Positions 8,867-17,477 of a stretch of DNA of 42,699 nucleotides are shown here, one piece after another; position 1 is the stretch's first letter, and the number at the start of each line of letters is the position of its first letter. The notes under the pieces were generated by a model that searched no databases, was not told where the DNA came from, and saw only the letters and a program-made list of their open reading frames with translations. This stretch comes from Chloroherpetonaceae bacterium (lineage in GTDB: Bacteria; Bacteroidota; Chlorobiia; Chlorobiales; Thermochlorobacteraceae): the NCBI GenBank assembly GCA_025055975.1, contig JANWWM010000023.1, positions 1 to 42,699 of the forward strand, in the 5' to 3' direction. The position numbers and the translations under genes were made by a program.

Positions 8867-9162
8867 TTGAAGACGCTATCGATTTTCAGCGCAAGGTCGT
8901 AATCCTTCTGCGTGAGCATTCCCTTGTCGTGCGTCGTCAGAGAGATGGCGACGCGGTTGTAGGTGAAGACGATGTCGGGGTGATGGTTGGCTTCTTCGGC
9001 GAGCGGCGCGATGCGCTCAATGAACTCCAAGCCTTTCAGAAACGGGCTTTTGCCGCCCGTTTGGTCGAAAGGGAACGTCTTTTGGATCGTCTCGCCTTCT
9101 TTTTTCCAGCCTTTTTGTTCGAGGTCGCGCAGTTGCGCGTCGGTGATGGCTTGCGCGGGCAT
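8863..9162 (-). CDS. phhB: Pterin-4a-carbinolamine dehydratase (PCD/DCoH-like)
   Basis: A 99-residue protein matching 4a-hydroxytetrahydrobiopterin dehydratase. The family signature EEANHHPDIVFTYNRVAI contains the catalytic His pair and is followed by the usual LTTHDKGMLTQKDYDLA stretch. The ATG at 9162 gives the normal family length; the frame stays open further upstream but that part has no similarity. The classical role is recycling the pterin cofactor of aromatic amino acid hydroxylases. No hydroxylase is nearby, so the substrate here may be another pterin, for instance in cofactor metabolism (inference). It is the first gene of a coupled pair with the DUF711 gene and divergent from nuoA. 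Confidence 0.88.
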   Translation of the reverse strand: MPAQAITDAQLRDLEQKGWKKEGETIQKTFPFDQTGGKSPFLKGLEFIERIAPLAEEANHHPDIVFTYNRVAISLTTHDKGMLTQKDYDLALKIDSVFK

Positions 9163-9180
9163 TTGCGACTTGTTTTTTGG

Positions 9181-9281
9181 TTGATTGCGAGCGAAAATGC
9201 GATATTCGCCGCAAAAGAAAAAGCGCGTCGGCGACGGAGCGTCGAACTTTTTTCGCCAAAAAGGAATTTTCGCGCAATCAA
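9181..9281. promoter_or_regulatory. Divergent phhB/nuoA control region with long inverted repeat
   Basis: The 185-base spacer between the leftward pterin dehydratase and rightward nuoA contains an inverted repeat. TTGATTGCGAGCGAAAA at 9181-9197 is matched by TTTTCGCGCAATCAA at 9267-9281, the reverse complement except for a two-base gap. The arms lie 69 bases apart, too far for a simple operator but suited to two bound dimers or a looped structure. A small palindrome GCGATATTCGC lies just inside the left arm. Whether it controls the nuo operon is not shown by the sequence. Confidence 0.4.
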
Positions 9282-9347
9282 ATGCGTTGCGCGGTTTGAG
9301 ACGAAACGAAAGAACATTCTTCAACGGAGTTCGAACCACAAAACCAG

Positions 9348-9815
9348 ATGGCGCAAGAAATCTCGGAATTTGGCAAAGTCTTTCTCTTTCTCGCCGTCGG
9401 CGTCATTTTCGTCGTTCTTGGTTTTCTCACCTCTCGTTTGATTCGCCCGCATCGTCCTTATCCCGAAAAGCTCACGACCTACGAATGCGGCGAAGAGCCG
9501 AAGGGAAGCGCGTGGATTCAATTCAACATTCGCTTCTATGTGGTCGCGCTCATCTTCATCATTTTCGATGTGGAAGTGCTGTTTCTGTACCCGTGGGCGA
9601 CGGTGTTCAAGCAACTTGGCGCGTTTGCGCTGATAGAGGCGTTTGTGTTTCTCGGAATTTTGACGCTCGGTTTGGCATATGCGTGGAGCAAAGGCGATTT
9701 GAATTGGGTCGTGCCCACGCCCAACGTGCCGCAAATGCCAACCAAGAAGTTCGAGAACCCAAGAAAGAAGAAGGCGCAAGAAACGACCCCCAACGCGCCC
9801 GAAACCGTTTCCTGA
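9348..9815 (+). CDS. nuoA: NADH-quinone oxidoreductase subunit A
   Basis: A small membrane subunit of the complex I proton-pumping arm (155 aa), with three hydrophobic helices (about 10-30, 63-83 and 92-113). The conserved loop after helix 1 reads [19 protein letters not shown] and contains the Cys typical of the ND3/NuoA loop near the quinone site. The next helix holds the [21 protein letters not shown] signature, whose acidic residues are conserved. The C-terminus has about 25 extra Lys/Pro-rich residues. It is the first gene of the 11-gene nuo cluster and is divergent from the pterin dehydratase gene. Confidence 0.95.
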   Translation: MAQEISEFGKVFLFLAVGVIFVVLGFLTSRLIRPHRPYPEKLTTYECGEEPKGSAWIQFNIRFYVVALIFIIFDVEVLFLYPWATVFKQLGAFALIEAFVFLGILTLGLAYAWSKGDLNWVVPTPNVPQMPTKKFENPRKKKAQETTPNAPETVS

Positions 9816-9864
9816 AAGCCAAAGGCAAAAAGTTTGAAGTCTCGTCAATCAAACGGAGAAAACT

Positions 9865-10488
9865 ATGCCAAGTCTTCTCGATGCGAAACTGAGCGGCGGA
9901 GCGATAGTTACAAAAGTTGAGGATTTGCTCAACTGGTCGCGCCTATCGTCCTTGTGGCCAATGTCGTTTGGTCTCGCCTGTTGCGCGATTGAAATGATGG
10001 CGACCAACGCCTCGAACTACGACCTCGAACGTTTCGGCATATTTCCGCGCTCTTCGCCGCGTCAATCCGACCTGATGATCGTGGCGGGAACGGTAACCTT
10101 CAAGATGGCGGAGCGCGTCAAGCGGCTTTACGACCAGATGTCCGAGCCGCGCTACGTGCTCTCGATGGGCAGTTGCGCCAACTGCGGCGGTCCGTATTGG
10201 GAACACGGCTATCACGTCGTCAAGGGCGTTGACCGCATCATTCCCGTTGATGTGTATGTGCCTGGGTGTCCGCCGCGTCCCGAAGCGCTCATCGGCGGCT
10301 TGATGAAAATCCAAGAACTCATTCGTGAAGAGCGACTGGGTTTGACTCGCCAAGAAGCCTTGAAGAAAATCGCGGCGAAAACCGCGCCCGCCGAAGAGGT
10401 CATCATTGCGGCGCATCCGTTCAACGCCAACGTGAAGCCCGCAGAGACCAAAACCGAAAAGAAGGAAACCGAAGAAGCCGTCGCTTGA
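9865..10488 (+). CDS. nuoB: NADH-quinone oxidoreductase subunit B (N2 cluster)
   Basis: The peripheral-arm subunit binding the terminal [4Fe-4S] cluster N2, which reduces quinone. Cluster ligands are visible: the tandem C39-C40 in [12 protein letters not shown]104 in [12 protein letters not shown], and C135 in VPGCPPRPE. Residues 1-165 align with ordinary NuoB. The last about 40 residues, rich in Ala, Lys, Thr and Glu, are an extension similar in composition to the tail of NuoI below. nuoB follows nuoA by 49 bases. Its TGA lies two bases before the nuoC start codon, so the two are probably translationally linked. Confidence 0.96.
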   Translation: MPSLLDAKLSGGAIVTKVEDLLNWSRLSSLWPMSFGLACCAIEMMATNASNYDLERFGIFPRSSPRQSDLMIVAGTVTFKMAERVKRLYDQMSEPRYVLSMGSCANCGGPYWEHGYHVVKGVDRIIPVDVYVPGCPPRPEALIGGLMKIQELIREERLGLTRQEALKKIAAKTAPAEEVIIAAHPFNANVKPAETKTEKKETEEAVA

Positions 10489-10490
10489 TT

Positions 10491-10985
10491 ATGCCGAAAC
10501 TTTCGCCCGAAGCGATTCACGCCATCGTCAAGGAAGAATTTGGCTCAGACGCCATATCCGACCTTGACAACAGCCGCACGATGCCCAACTTCACCGTGCT
10601 CGATCACTCGCTCTGGCAACCCATCGCCTACTTCCTGCGAACCGACGAACGTTTGAAGTTTGACTATCTCGCCTGTCTTTCGGGCGTGGATTACAACGAC
10701 GGAACGCTTGGCGTGGTCTATAACCTCGAATCGCTCGCGGCACATCAACACAAAATCGCCGTCAAGCTCAAATGCACGAAAGAAAACAACAGAGTGCCAA
10801 GCGTAGCGGAAATTTGGCGCACGGCGGAGTGGCACGAGCGCGAAGCCTACGATCTAATCGGCATCGTCTTCGAGGGCAATCCTGACCTGCGCCGAATCCT
10901 TTGCCCCGAAGATTGGGAAGGGCACCCGCTGCGCAAAGATTACAAGGTCCAAGAATACTATCACGGAATCAAGGTGCCGTATTAA
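10491..10985 (+). CDS. nuoC: NADH-quinone oxidoreductase subunit C
   Basis: The 30-kDa-type peripheral subunit (164 aa), a separate protein rather than a NuoCD fusion. The family signature is seen in the C-terminal half: WHEREAYDLIGIVFEGNPDL followed by RRILCPEDWEGHPLRKDY. The ATG at 10491 is chosen over a TTG two codons upstream because it lies just after the nuoB stop. The protein joins NuoB and NuoD in the connecting (Q) module. The gap to nuoD (144 bases) is the largest in the operon and holds an inverted repeat. Confidence 0.95.
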   Translation: MPKLSPEAIHAIVKEEFGSDAISDLDNSRTMPNFTVLDHSLWQPIAYFLRTDERLKFDYLACLSGVDYNDGTLGVVYNLESLAAHQHKIAVKLKCTKENNRVPSVAEIWRTAEWHEREAYDLIGIVFEGNPDLRRILCPEDWEGHPLRKDYKVQEYYHGIKVPY

Positions 10986-11006
10986 CGCTCGGCACGCAAG
11001 ACGTTT

Positions 11007-11081
11007 CGTTTCAAAGCGTTCAGAGGAGTAACGAAGTTCAAGGAACGCGAACTTTCATTCTATCTGCAAGGCTTTGAAACG
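11007..11081 (+). promoter_or_regulatory. Inverted repeat between nuoC and nuoD (possible attenuator or processing site)
   Basis: CGTTTCAAAGC at 11007-11017 is perfectly repeated in inverted order as GCTTTGAAACG at 11071-11081. A smaller nested pair lies between the arms (GAAGTTC and GAACTTT), and the T-rich run ATTTTTATTT follows immediately. In RNA this could fold into a branched hairpin ending in a U-rich stretch, like a weak intrinsic terminator or an mRNA processing or stability element. It sits in the only long gap of the nuo operon. Function is inferred from shape only. Confidence 0.5.
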
Positions 11082-11129
11082 ATTTTTATTTAAGAACTTA
11101 CGCAACAAGACTTAAAAAAGAAGTCCAAT

Positions 11130-12329
11130 ATGGCAGAAACATTAGAATACGCTCCGAAAACGCGCCTCTCGCAAGCGGGTGCCGATCGATACATCGTCGA
11201 GAAAGAGATCGAAACCGAGTATATGACGCTCAATATGGGACCGCAACACCCTGCGACGCACGGGGTTTTGCGCGTAGAGCTGGTTACGGACGGCGAAGTC
11301 GTCGTTAAAGCCACGCCGTATATGGGCTACTTGCACCGTTGTTTCGAGAAGCATGCCGAAGCCCTCGATTATCAGCAAGTCATTCCCTACACGGATAGAA
11401 TGGATTACCTCTCGGCGATGTGCACCGAACATGCCTATGTGATGGCGATTGAAAAGCTCCTGAACATCGAAGTGCCTCGCCGAATTGAGTTTATGCGCGT
11501 CATCGTCGTCGAGTTGCAACGCATCGCCTCGCACCAAGTCGCCATCGCCACATATGGATTGGACATCGGCGCGTTCACGCCGTTCTTGCACATTATGCGC
11601 GACCGCGAGCACATTCTCACCTTGCTCGAATGGCTCTGCGGCGCGAGAATGCTCTACAACTACATTTGGGTTGGGGGCGTGTCGCACAACTTCCCGCCCA
11701 AATTCAAACAGCGCGTCGCCGAGTTCGTCAAGTATTACCGACCGAAAGTCGACGAAATGATGGCGTTGCTCACCGAAAACAAACTTTTCATTGAGCGCAC
11801 GCGAGGCGTTGGCGTTTTGCCCGCCGACGTCGCCATCAACTACGGCTGTTCAGGTCCAATGCTGCGCGGGTCGGGCGTGAAGTGGGATTTGAGAAAGAAC
11901 GACCCCTACTCGATTTATCCCGAACTCGAATTCGATGCCGTCGTGCCCGATGGCAAACTGTCCATCATTGGCGATAGTCTTTCGCGGCACTTGGTTCGAT
12001 GCTACGAGATTTACGAGAGCCTGAAAATCATCGAGCAGTGCATCGACAAGATGCCCGAAGACCCAAATTTCGACCCGCATGCCGCCGTGCCGAAGCGCAT
12101 TAAGCCGCCAGCGGGGGAAGTCTATGCGCGTGGCGAGAACCCGCGCGGCGAGGTGGGCTTCTACGTGATTTCCGATGGCAAAGGCACTAAACCGTTCCGA
12201 TGCAAAGCGCGCTCTGGTTGTTTCGTGAATCTTTCCGTTCTGCCTGAACTCGCCAAAGGCAATTTGATTTCCGACGTCGTGGCGATTTTGGGCAGCGTGG
12301 ACATCGTGCTTGGCGAAGTGGATCGATAG
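11130..12329 (+). CDS. nuoD: NADH-quinone oxidoreductase subunit D
   Basis: The 49-kDa-type subunit (399 aa) forming the quinone pocket with NuoB and related to the large subunit of NiFe hydrogenases. Family signatures: [21 protein letters not shown] with the quinone-site His, [27 protein letters not shown], and the C-terminal region [20 protein letters not shown] ending in VLGEVDR. The hydrogenase nickel-binding cysteines are absent, as expected. The length is normal for a stand-alone NuoD. It follows the structured 144-base gap after nuoC and precedes nuoH by 42 bases. Confidence 0.96.
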   Translation: MAETLEYAPKTRLSQAGADRYIVEKEIETEYMTLNMGPQHPATHGVLRVELVTDGEVVVKATPYMGYLHRCFEKHAEALDYQQVIPYTDRMDYLSAMCTEHAYVMAIEKLLNIEVPRRIEFMRVIVVELQRIASHQVAIATYGLDIGAFTPFLHIMRDREHILTLLEWLCGARMLYNYIWVGGVSHNFPPKFKQRVAEFVKYYRPKVDEMMALLTENKLFIERTRGVGVLPADVAINYGCSGPMLRGSGVKWDLRKNDPYSIYPELEFDAVVPDGKLSIIGDSLSRHLVRCYEIYESLKIIEQCIDKMPEDPNFDPHAAVPKRIKPPAGEVYARGENPRGEVGFYVISDGKGTKPFRCKARSGCFVNLSVLPELAKGNLISDVVAILGSVDIVLGEVDR

Positions 12330-12371
12330 AAAACCGATTTCATTCAAACGACTTAACGGCTTCTTTTCAAG

Positions 12372-13499
12372 ATGAGGCTTTTTGCGACGATTGCGCCTGA
12401 CGCGCTTGCCGCTTCCGCCGCGCCCGTAGCGGCAGACAACGCTTGGGTCAAAGCCCTGGAATCCTTCGAGGTTGCGGGAGTGCCCGTCGGGGTGTGGGCG
12501 ATTCCCGCCATTCCGCTGGTCTTCATCGCCGTTTATGCGCTCTATGTGGGCGTGTATGGCGAGCGCAAAGTCTCGGCGTTCATTCAAGACCGCATCGGAC
12601 CCAACGAGACGGGAAAGTGGGGCTTGCTTCAAACCATTGCCGACATTTTGAAGCTCATTCAGAAAGAAGACGTCGTGCCTGCCGCCGCCGACAAGCCGCT
12701 GTTCGTCTTGGGACCGCTCATCGTGTTCGTGGGCGCGTTTGCGGCATTTGCCGTTTTGCCCTTCAGCAGCGCGTTCATCGGCGCGGATTTGAACGTGGGC
12801 GTGTTCTACGCCGTCTCCATCGTGTCGGTCGAAGCCGTCGGGATTTTGATGTGCGGCTGGGGTTCGAACAACAAGTGGTCGCTCTTTGGCGCGGTGCGAA
12901 GCGTGGCGCAGGTCGTCAGTTACGAAATCCCCGCTAGCATCTCCATTCTCGTTGGCGTGATGATGGCAGGCTCGCTCTCGATGCAAAAGATCGTGATGTC
13001 GCAAAGCGGCGAATACGGGATTCTGCACTACGCGGTTTTCCAATCGCCCGTGGCGTGGCTGGCGATGATTATCTACTTCATTTCCGCGCTCGCCGAATGC
13101 AATCGCGCGCCCTTCGACATTCCCGAAGCCGAATCCGAACTCGTTTCGGGCTACTTCACCGAATACGGCGGAATGAAGTTCGCAATGATCTTCCTTGCGG
13201 AATACGCCTCGATGTTTATGACGAGCGTGATTCTTTCCGTCTTGTTCTTGGGCGGCTGGAATTCGCCGCTTCCGAACATCGGTCCCGTCGCGCTGAACGA
13301 TTGGACGAATGGTCCCGTTTGGGGCGCGTTCTGGATTATGCTCAAAGGATTTTTCTTCGTCATCGTGATGATGTGGGTAAGATGGACGTTGCCGCGATTC
13401 CGCGTCGACCAATTGATGTATCTCTGTTGGAAAGTGCTCACGCCGTTTGCGCTGCTCACGTTCGCGTTTGCGGCGGTCTGGGAACTGTATGTGAGATGA
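12372..13499 (+). CDS. nuoH: NADH-quinone oxidoreductase subunit H
   Basis: The ND1-type membrane subunit (375 aa) that links the quinone cavity to the proton pumps; about eight hydrophobic helices. Conserved stretches: [21 protein letters not shown] (usually RxGPNRVG, so NET replaces the common NRV), [17 protein letters not shown], and [21 protein letters not shown] with the conserved acidic residues of the quinone-linked channel. The first about 30 residues, Ala-rich, extend the usual start slightly. It lies between nuoD and nuoI in the normal order; nuoG, which often precedes nuoH, is missing here. Confidence 0.96.
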   Translation: MRLFATIAPDALAASAAPVAADNAWVKALESFEVAGVPVGVWAIPAIPLVFIAVYALYVGVYGERKVSAFIQDRIGPNETGKWGLLQTIADILKLIQKEDVVPAAADKPLFVLGPLIVFVGAFAAFAVLPFSSAFIGADLNVGVFYAVSIVSVEAVGILMCGWGSNNKWSLFGAVRSVAQVVSYEIPASISILVGVMMAGSLSMQKIVMSQSGEYGILHYAVFQSPVAWLAMIIYFISALAECNRAPFDIPEAESELVSGYFTEYGGMKFAMIFLAEYASMFMTSVILSVLFLGGWNSPLPNIGPVALNDWTNGPVWGAFWIMLKGFFFVIVMMWVRWTLPRFRVDQLMYLCWKVLTPFALLTFAFAAVWELYVR

Positions 13500-13536
13500 A
13501 GAGCGTAAATCTTTCAAAATTCAAACCAAATGGGCT

Positions 13537-14496
13537 ATGTCGGAGTATTTTGATTCCATAAAGAAAGGCGTTTCGTCGGTCGTCGGCGGAATGAGCATCA
13601 CGCTCAAACACCTTGCCAACGCGACGCGCTGGCGCGAAGAGACGACCATAATGGACGACGATAATTATTTCAACAAGCTCAACGAAGGCTTGGTTACGAT
13701 CCAGTATCCGAGCGAAGCCATACCCACGCCCGAATTCGCGCGCTATCGCCTGCACAACGACGCAAATGATTGCATCGCGTGCAATCAATGCGCCAACGCT
13801 TGCCCCGTCAATTGCATTACCATTGAGTCGTTCAAGGCGACGCCTGACGACATGGAGGAACTTGGCACGACGAGCGACGGAAGCAAGAAAAAACTCTGGC
13901 TTTCGCGCTTCGATATCGATATGGCGAAATGCATGTATTGCGGACTCTGCACGTATCCCTGCCCGACGGAGTGCCTGACGATGACCCCCGTTCACGATTT
14001 CGCCGAGGTCGATCGCGCGAACTTCATCTACCATTTCAGCGTCCTCACGAAAGAAAAAGAAGCCGAAAAGCGCGCCAAGCTTGCCAAATACGAAGAGGAA
14101 GAGAAGGCGAAAAAGGCGGCGGCTCCAAAAGCGGCGCCCGCGACGGGCGCGCGCGTCTCGCCTCTGATGGCGAAAAAAGCGGCGGCAAGCGCGGACGCGA
14201 CCGCCGAAGCGCCAAAAGCCGAACCCGCTCCTGCGCCCGAAGCTCAGCCCGCCAAGAAACTTCCGCCGATGATGGCGGCAAAACTCGCGGCAAAGAAAGC
14301 GGCGGCGGAAGGCGGCGCAACCCAAACGCCCGAAGCCAAAGCCGAACCCGCGCAATCTGAAACGCCCAAAGCGGAAGGCGACGCGCAACCCGCCAAGAAA
14401 CTTCCGCCGATGATGGCGGCAAAACTCGCGGCGAAAAAAGCCGCCGAAGAAGCGGCGAAAAAACAAGCCGAGGGAGACGGACAATCGACAACCTAA
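13537..14496 (+). CDS. nuoI: NADH-quinone oxidoreductase subunit I with long repeat-bearing C-terminal tail
   Basis: The 8Fe ferredoxin-like subunit carrying clusters N6a and N6b. Two CxxCxxCxxxCP motifs are present: C79-C82-C85-C89 and C132-C135-C138-C142. Residues 1-170 correspond to a whole ordinary NuoI. The remaining about 150 residues (171-319) form a tail rich in Ala, Lys, Glu and Pro with no hydrophobic core. The unit AKKLPPMMAAKLAAKKA occurs in it twice, near residues 239 and 286, and a shorter related form SPLMAKKAAA lies near 208. The tail is probably disordered or a charged coiled coil. Since NuoE, F and G are absent, it may help dock an electron donor (inference). Confidence 0.95.
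   Translation: MSEYFDSIKKGVSSVVGGMSITLKHLANATRWREETTIMDDDNYFNKLNEGLVTIQYPSEAIPTPEFARYRLHNDANDCIACNQCANACPVNCITIESFKATPDDMEELGTTSDGSKKKLWLSRFDIDMAKCMYCGLCTYPCPTECLTMTPVHDFAEVDRANFIYHFSVLTKEKEAEKRAKLAKYEEEEKAKKAAAPKAAPATGARVSPLMAKKAAASADATAEAPKAEPAPAPEAQPAKKLPPMMAAKLAAKKAAAEGGATQTPEAKAEPAQSETPKAEGDAQPAKKLPPMMAAKLAAKKAAEEAAKKQAEGDGQSTT
14248..14432 (+). repeat. Internal 44-base direct repeat in the nuoI tail
   Basis: The 44 bases at 14248-14291 recur without change at 14389-14432, offset by 141 bases (47 codons, so in frame). They encode the repeated PAKKLPPMMAAKL segment of the NuoI tail. Identity at the DNA level, not only in protein, points to a recent duplication or to continuing recombination in the tail. 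Confidence 0.9.
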
Positions 14497-14509
14497 ACGA
14501 CTCAGCGCG

Positions 14510-15052
14510 ATGGAAAACTTCGATTTCGGCGCATTCGCTTACCAAGCCATCTTCTATCTCTTCGCCCTCATCATCGTGGTTTCGGCGGCGATGGTCGTCT
14601 TTTCACGAAGCATCATCTACTCGGCGTTCTCGCTCCTTTTCACGCTCTTCGGCGTGGGCGCGATGTATGTGTATTTGAGCGCGGATTTCGTCGCCGTGAC
14701 GCAAATCGTCGTCTATGTCGGCGGCATCTTGATTCTTTTGCTCTTCGGCGTGATGCTCACGAACAAAATCACCCAAGAGCGACTCTTGACCGACGTGTTC
14801 AACATCGTGCCGTCGCTCGTGATTATGCTGGCGATTTTGGGCGCGATTCTCTACACGTTTCTCTATCGCGCCAAGTGGCATGCGGGACAAGAAAGAACGA
14901 CGACGGTTGTCGAGCCGATTGGCTACGAAGTGATGACGAACTACGTGTTGCCGTTTGAAATCGTCTCGATTCTCTTGCTCGTGGCGTTGATGGGCGCGGC
15001 ATACATCGCGCGCTCGGAAAAGAAGTTCGGACTCGAAAAGCGGTCAAATTGA
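14510..15052 (+). CDS. nuoJ: NADH-quinone oxidoreductase subunit J
   Basis: The ND6-type membrane subunit (180 aa) with five hydrophobic helices. The conserved third helix with its pi-bulge region is visible as VAVTQIVVYVGGILILLLFGVML, the hallmark of NuoJ. A less hydrophobic stretch at about 115-140 precedes the last helix. The start codon lies 13 bases after the nuoI stop, and nuoK follows by 15 bases, so the genes are tightly co-transcribed. Confidence 0.95.
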   Translation: MENFDFGAFAYQAIFYLFALIIVVSAAMVVFSRSIIYSAFSLLFTLFGVGAMYVYLSADFVAVTQIVVYVGGILILLLFGVMLTNKITQERLLTDVFNIVPSLVIMLAILGAILYTFLYRAKWHAGQERTTTVVEPIGYEVMTNYVLPFEIVSILLLVALMGAAYIARSEKKFGLEKRSN

Positions 15053-15067
15053 AACCTTCGCTTCAAA

Positions 15068-15376
15068 ATGCCTGAAATCGGACTCAATCACTACCTCGTT
15101 TTGTCGGCGATTTTGTTTTCGCTCGGCTTGTTCGGCGTGCTGACGCGACGCAACGCGGTCGTCGTGTTGATGGGCGTTGAACTCATCTTGAACGCGGCGA
15201 ACTTGAACCTCATCGCGTTCTCGAAATACAACGGCACGATGAGCGGCGTGATGTTCTCGATGTTCGTCATCATTCTCGCCGCCGCCGAAGCCGCGGTCGC
15301 GCTCGCCATCGTGCTCAACGTCTATGCCACGTTCAAAACCGTCGATGTCGGCGAAATCGACACGATGCGCGAATAG
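15068..15376 (+). CDS. nuoK: NADH-quinone oxidoreductase subunit K
   Basis: The ND4L-type subunit (102 aa) with three hydrophobic helices, exactly the family size. The two conserved membrane glutamates used in proton transfer are visible in VVLMGVELILNAANLN (helix 2) and AAAEAAVALAIVLNVY (helix 3). It sits between nuoJ (15 bases upstream) and nuoL (24 bases downstream), as in nearly all nuo operons. Confidence 0.96.
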   Translation: MPEIGLNHYLVLSAILFSLGLFGVLTRRNAVVVLMGVELILNAANLNLIAFSKYNGTMSGVMFSMFVIILAAAEAAVALAIVLNVYATFKTVDVGEIDTMRE

Positions 15377-15400
15377 AAACCTTAACCAACGCTTTCAACG

Positions 15401-17437
15401 ATGCCTGACCTGATTCAATACAGCCTTTACGTGTTGCTTCTGCCGCTGCTGTCGTTTGCGATTCAAATTTTCTTCGGCAGAAGGTTGCCTCGCCAAGGCG
15501 ATTTTCTCGCAACGGGCTTGCTGGCGATTTCGCTCGGAATTTCGCTCGTCGTCTTCTTCGCCGCGTTTGGACAAGAAAACTTCCGACAAGAGTGGAACTT
15601 CACGTGGGCGAACTTGGGAACGATGAAAATTCAGTTGGGAATCTTGTTGGACAAAATCACGGCGGCGATGCTGATGGTGGTGACGGCGGTGAGTTTTCTG
15701 GTGCATTTCTTCTCGATGGGCTACATGGCGGGCGAGCCGCGATACGCGCAGTATTTCGGCTATCTCGGACTATTCACCTTTTCGATGCTCGGCATCGTGC
15801 TCTCGAACAATCTCTTTGCGATTTATTGCTTTTGGGAACTGGTCGGGCTGTCGTCGTATCTGCTCATCGGCTTCTACTTCGAGCGCGATTCGGCGGCGGC
15901 GGCGCAGAAAAAAGCCTTTATGCTCAACCGCGTCGGCGACATCGGTTTTTGGATTGGGATTTTGATGCTCTTCGCGCAGTTTCAAACCTTCAATTACCAA
16001 GAGATTTACCAAAACATCGCCGACGGAAAATTCGCTTGGGGCGAAGGCTGGCTGACGGTCGCGGGCGTTTTGCTCTTTATGGGTTGCGTCGGAAAGTCGG
16101 CGCAGTTTCCGTTGCACACGTGGTTGCCTGACGCGATGGAAGGTCCAACGCCCGTCTCGGCGCTCATTCACGCGGCGACGATGGTGGCGGCAGGGGTTTA
16201 TCTTTTGGCGCGCGTCTTCGTGATTCTTACGCCCGATGCGTTGGCAATCATCGCCGTCATTGGGGCGGTTACGGCGTTCTTTGCGGCGACGATCGCGATC
16301 ACGCAAAACGACATCAAGCGCGTGCTCGCTTACTCGACGCTCTCGCAGCTCGGCTATATGGTGATGGGAATGGGCGTGGGCGCGTTTGCGGCGGCGCTCT
16401 TTCACCTCGTTACGCACGCCTTCTTCAAGGCAGGACTTTTCTTGGGGTCGGGTTCGGTGATTCACGCCTTGCATCACGAGCAAGACATGCGCTACATGGG
16501 CGGCTTGATGAAGAAAATGCCCATCACCTTCGCCACCTTCACGATTTGCCTCTTGGCGCTGGCGGGCTTGCCGTTCTTCACGGGCTTTTTGAGCAAGGAC
16601 GCGATTCTCGCGGGCGCGGTCGGCTACGCCAACGTGGAAGGCGGTTGGGCAATCGTGATTCCCGTTCTTGGATTTTCGGCGGCGTTGCTCACGCCGTTCT
16701 ATATGGGACGGCAGTGGTTTATGGTGTTCTTCGGCGAAAATCGCGCCGACCAGAAACCCCCGTCCGACAATCACCACCATCACGGACATGGCGAGGCGCA
16801 TCATCACGGCGACGTTCACGAGTCGTCGCCCGTGATGACGATCCCGCTCGTGATTTTGGCGGCGATGTCGTTCTTCTTCGTCTTCTCGCCCAATCCGCTC
16901 GATGGAGAACGCGGATGGTTTATGCAAGCGATTAAAACGCCGCAAAGCGTGGTTCTGACCAACGAAGAAAAATCGCGCTTGGCGGCGGAAGTGATGACGG
17001 GCGCGCTCAGCGGCGAGATTGGCAAGAACTTGCGTCAAGAAAAACTCGCCGAAGAAGCTCATCACGCGCACGGGACGGTCGTCGCGCTTTCGGTTTCGCT
17101 GGCGTTGGCGGGATTGGCTTTCGCGTATCTGGCTTATCTCAAAAACATCGGCGCGGTCGCTTCGCCTTTCGTCGTCATTTCCAAAATGATGAACTGGTTC
17201 AACGACACGTTTATGGAAGGCGCGTTTGTCAGAGGCGTTGGCTCGCTCGGCGTGAAGTTCTCGGAGTTTAGCGGCGGGTTCGATAGGCTCGTCGTCGATG
17301 GCGTGGTCAACCTCACGGCGACCTTGTCGCAAATCGCGGGGCTTTTGTTCCGCAAGTTGCAAACGGGGCGAGTGCAAACCTATCTGGCGCTCGCGCTCAT
17401 CGCGCTGATTGGCTACTTTGTGAGCAAGTTGATCTAA
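15401..17437 (+). CDS. nuoL: NADH-quinone oxidoreductase subunit L
   Basis: The largest antiporter-like proton-pump subunit (678 aa). The conserved helix-5 Glu lies in FCFWELVGLSSYLLIGFYF, and the helix-7 Lys in GKSAQFPLHTWLPDAMEGP, followed by TPVSALIHAATMVAAGVYL, the NuoL signature. The C-terminal part holds the lateral-helix region and a last membrane helix. A loop near residue 460 is strongly His-rich (16769-16822), a possible metal-binding stretch. The length is slightly above the E. coli protein, mostly because of loops in the C-terminal third. Confidence 0.96.
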   Translation: MPDLIQYSLYVLLLPLLSFAIQIFFGRRLPRQGDFLATGLLAISLGISLVVFFAAFGQENFRQEWNFTWANLGTMKIQLGILLDKITAAMLMVVTAVSFLVHFFSMGYMAGEPRYAQYFGYLGLFTFSMLGIVLSNNLFAIYCFWELVGLSSYLLIGFYFERDSAAAAQKKAFMLNRVGDIGFWIGILMLFAQFQTFNYQEIYQNIADGKFAWGEGWLTVAGVLLFMGCVGKSAQFPLHTWLPDAMEGPTPVSALIHAATMVAAGVYLLARVFVILTPDALAIIAVIGAVTAFFAATIAITQNDIKRVLAYSTLSQLGYMVMGMGVGAFAAALFHLVTHAFFKAGLFLGSGSVIHALHHEQDMRYMGGLMKKMPITFATFTICLLALAGLPFFTGFLSKDAILAGAVGYANVEGGWAIVIPVLGFSAALLTPFYMGRQWFMVFFGENRADQKPPSDNHHHHGHGEAHHHGDVHESSPVMTIPLVILAAMSFFFVFSPNPLDGERGWFMQAIKTPQSVVLTNEEKSRLAAEVMTGALSGEIGKNLRQEKLAEEAHHAHGTVVALSVSLALAGLAFAYLAYLKNIGAVASPFVVISKMMNWFNDTFMEGAFVRGVGSLGVKFSEFSGGFDRLVVDGVVNLTATLSQIAGLLFRKLQTGRVQTYLALALIALIGYFVSKLI

Positions 17438-17477
17438 TTTCCAAAGTCTGAAATTTTAATTTCAATTCAAACGACAA

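Noticed and set aside
11850..13517. A 555-codon minus-strand frame opposite nuoD and nuoH
   Set aside because: Arg/His/Glu-rich translation without hydrophobic core or motifs. It is a mirror of conserved complex I genes, a compositional shadow.
15770..17377. A 535-codon minus-strand frame opposite nuoL
   Set aside because: Same reason as above: extreme Arg/His/Glu content, no family resemblance, and entirely antisense to nuoL.
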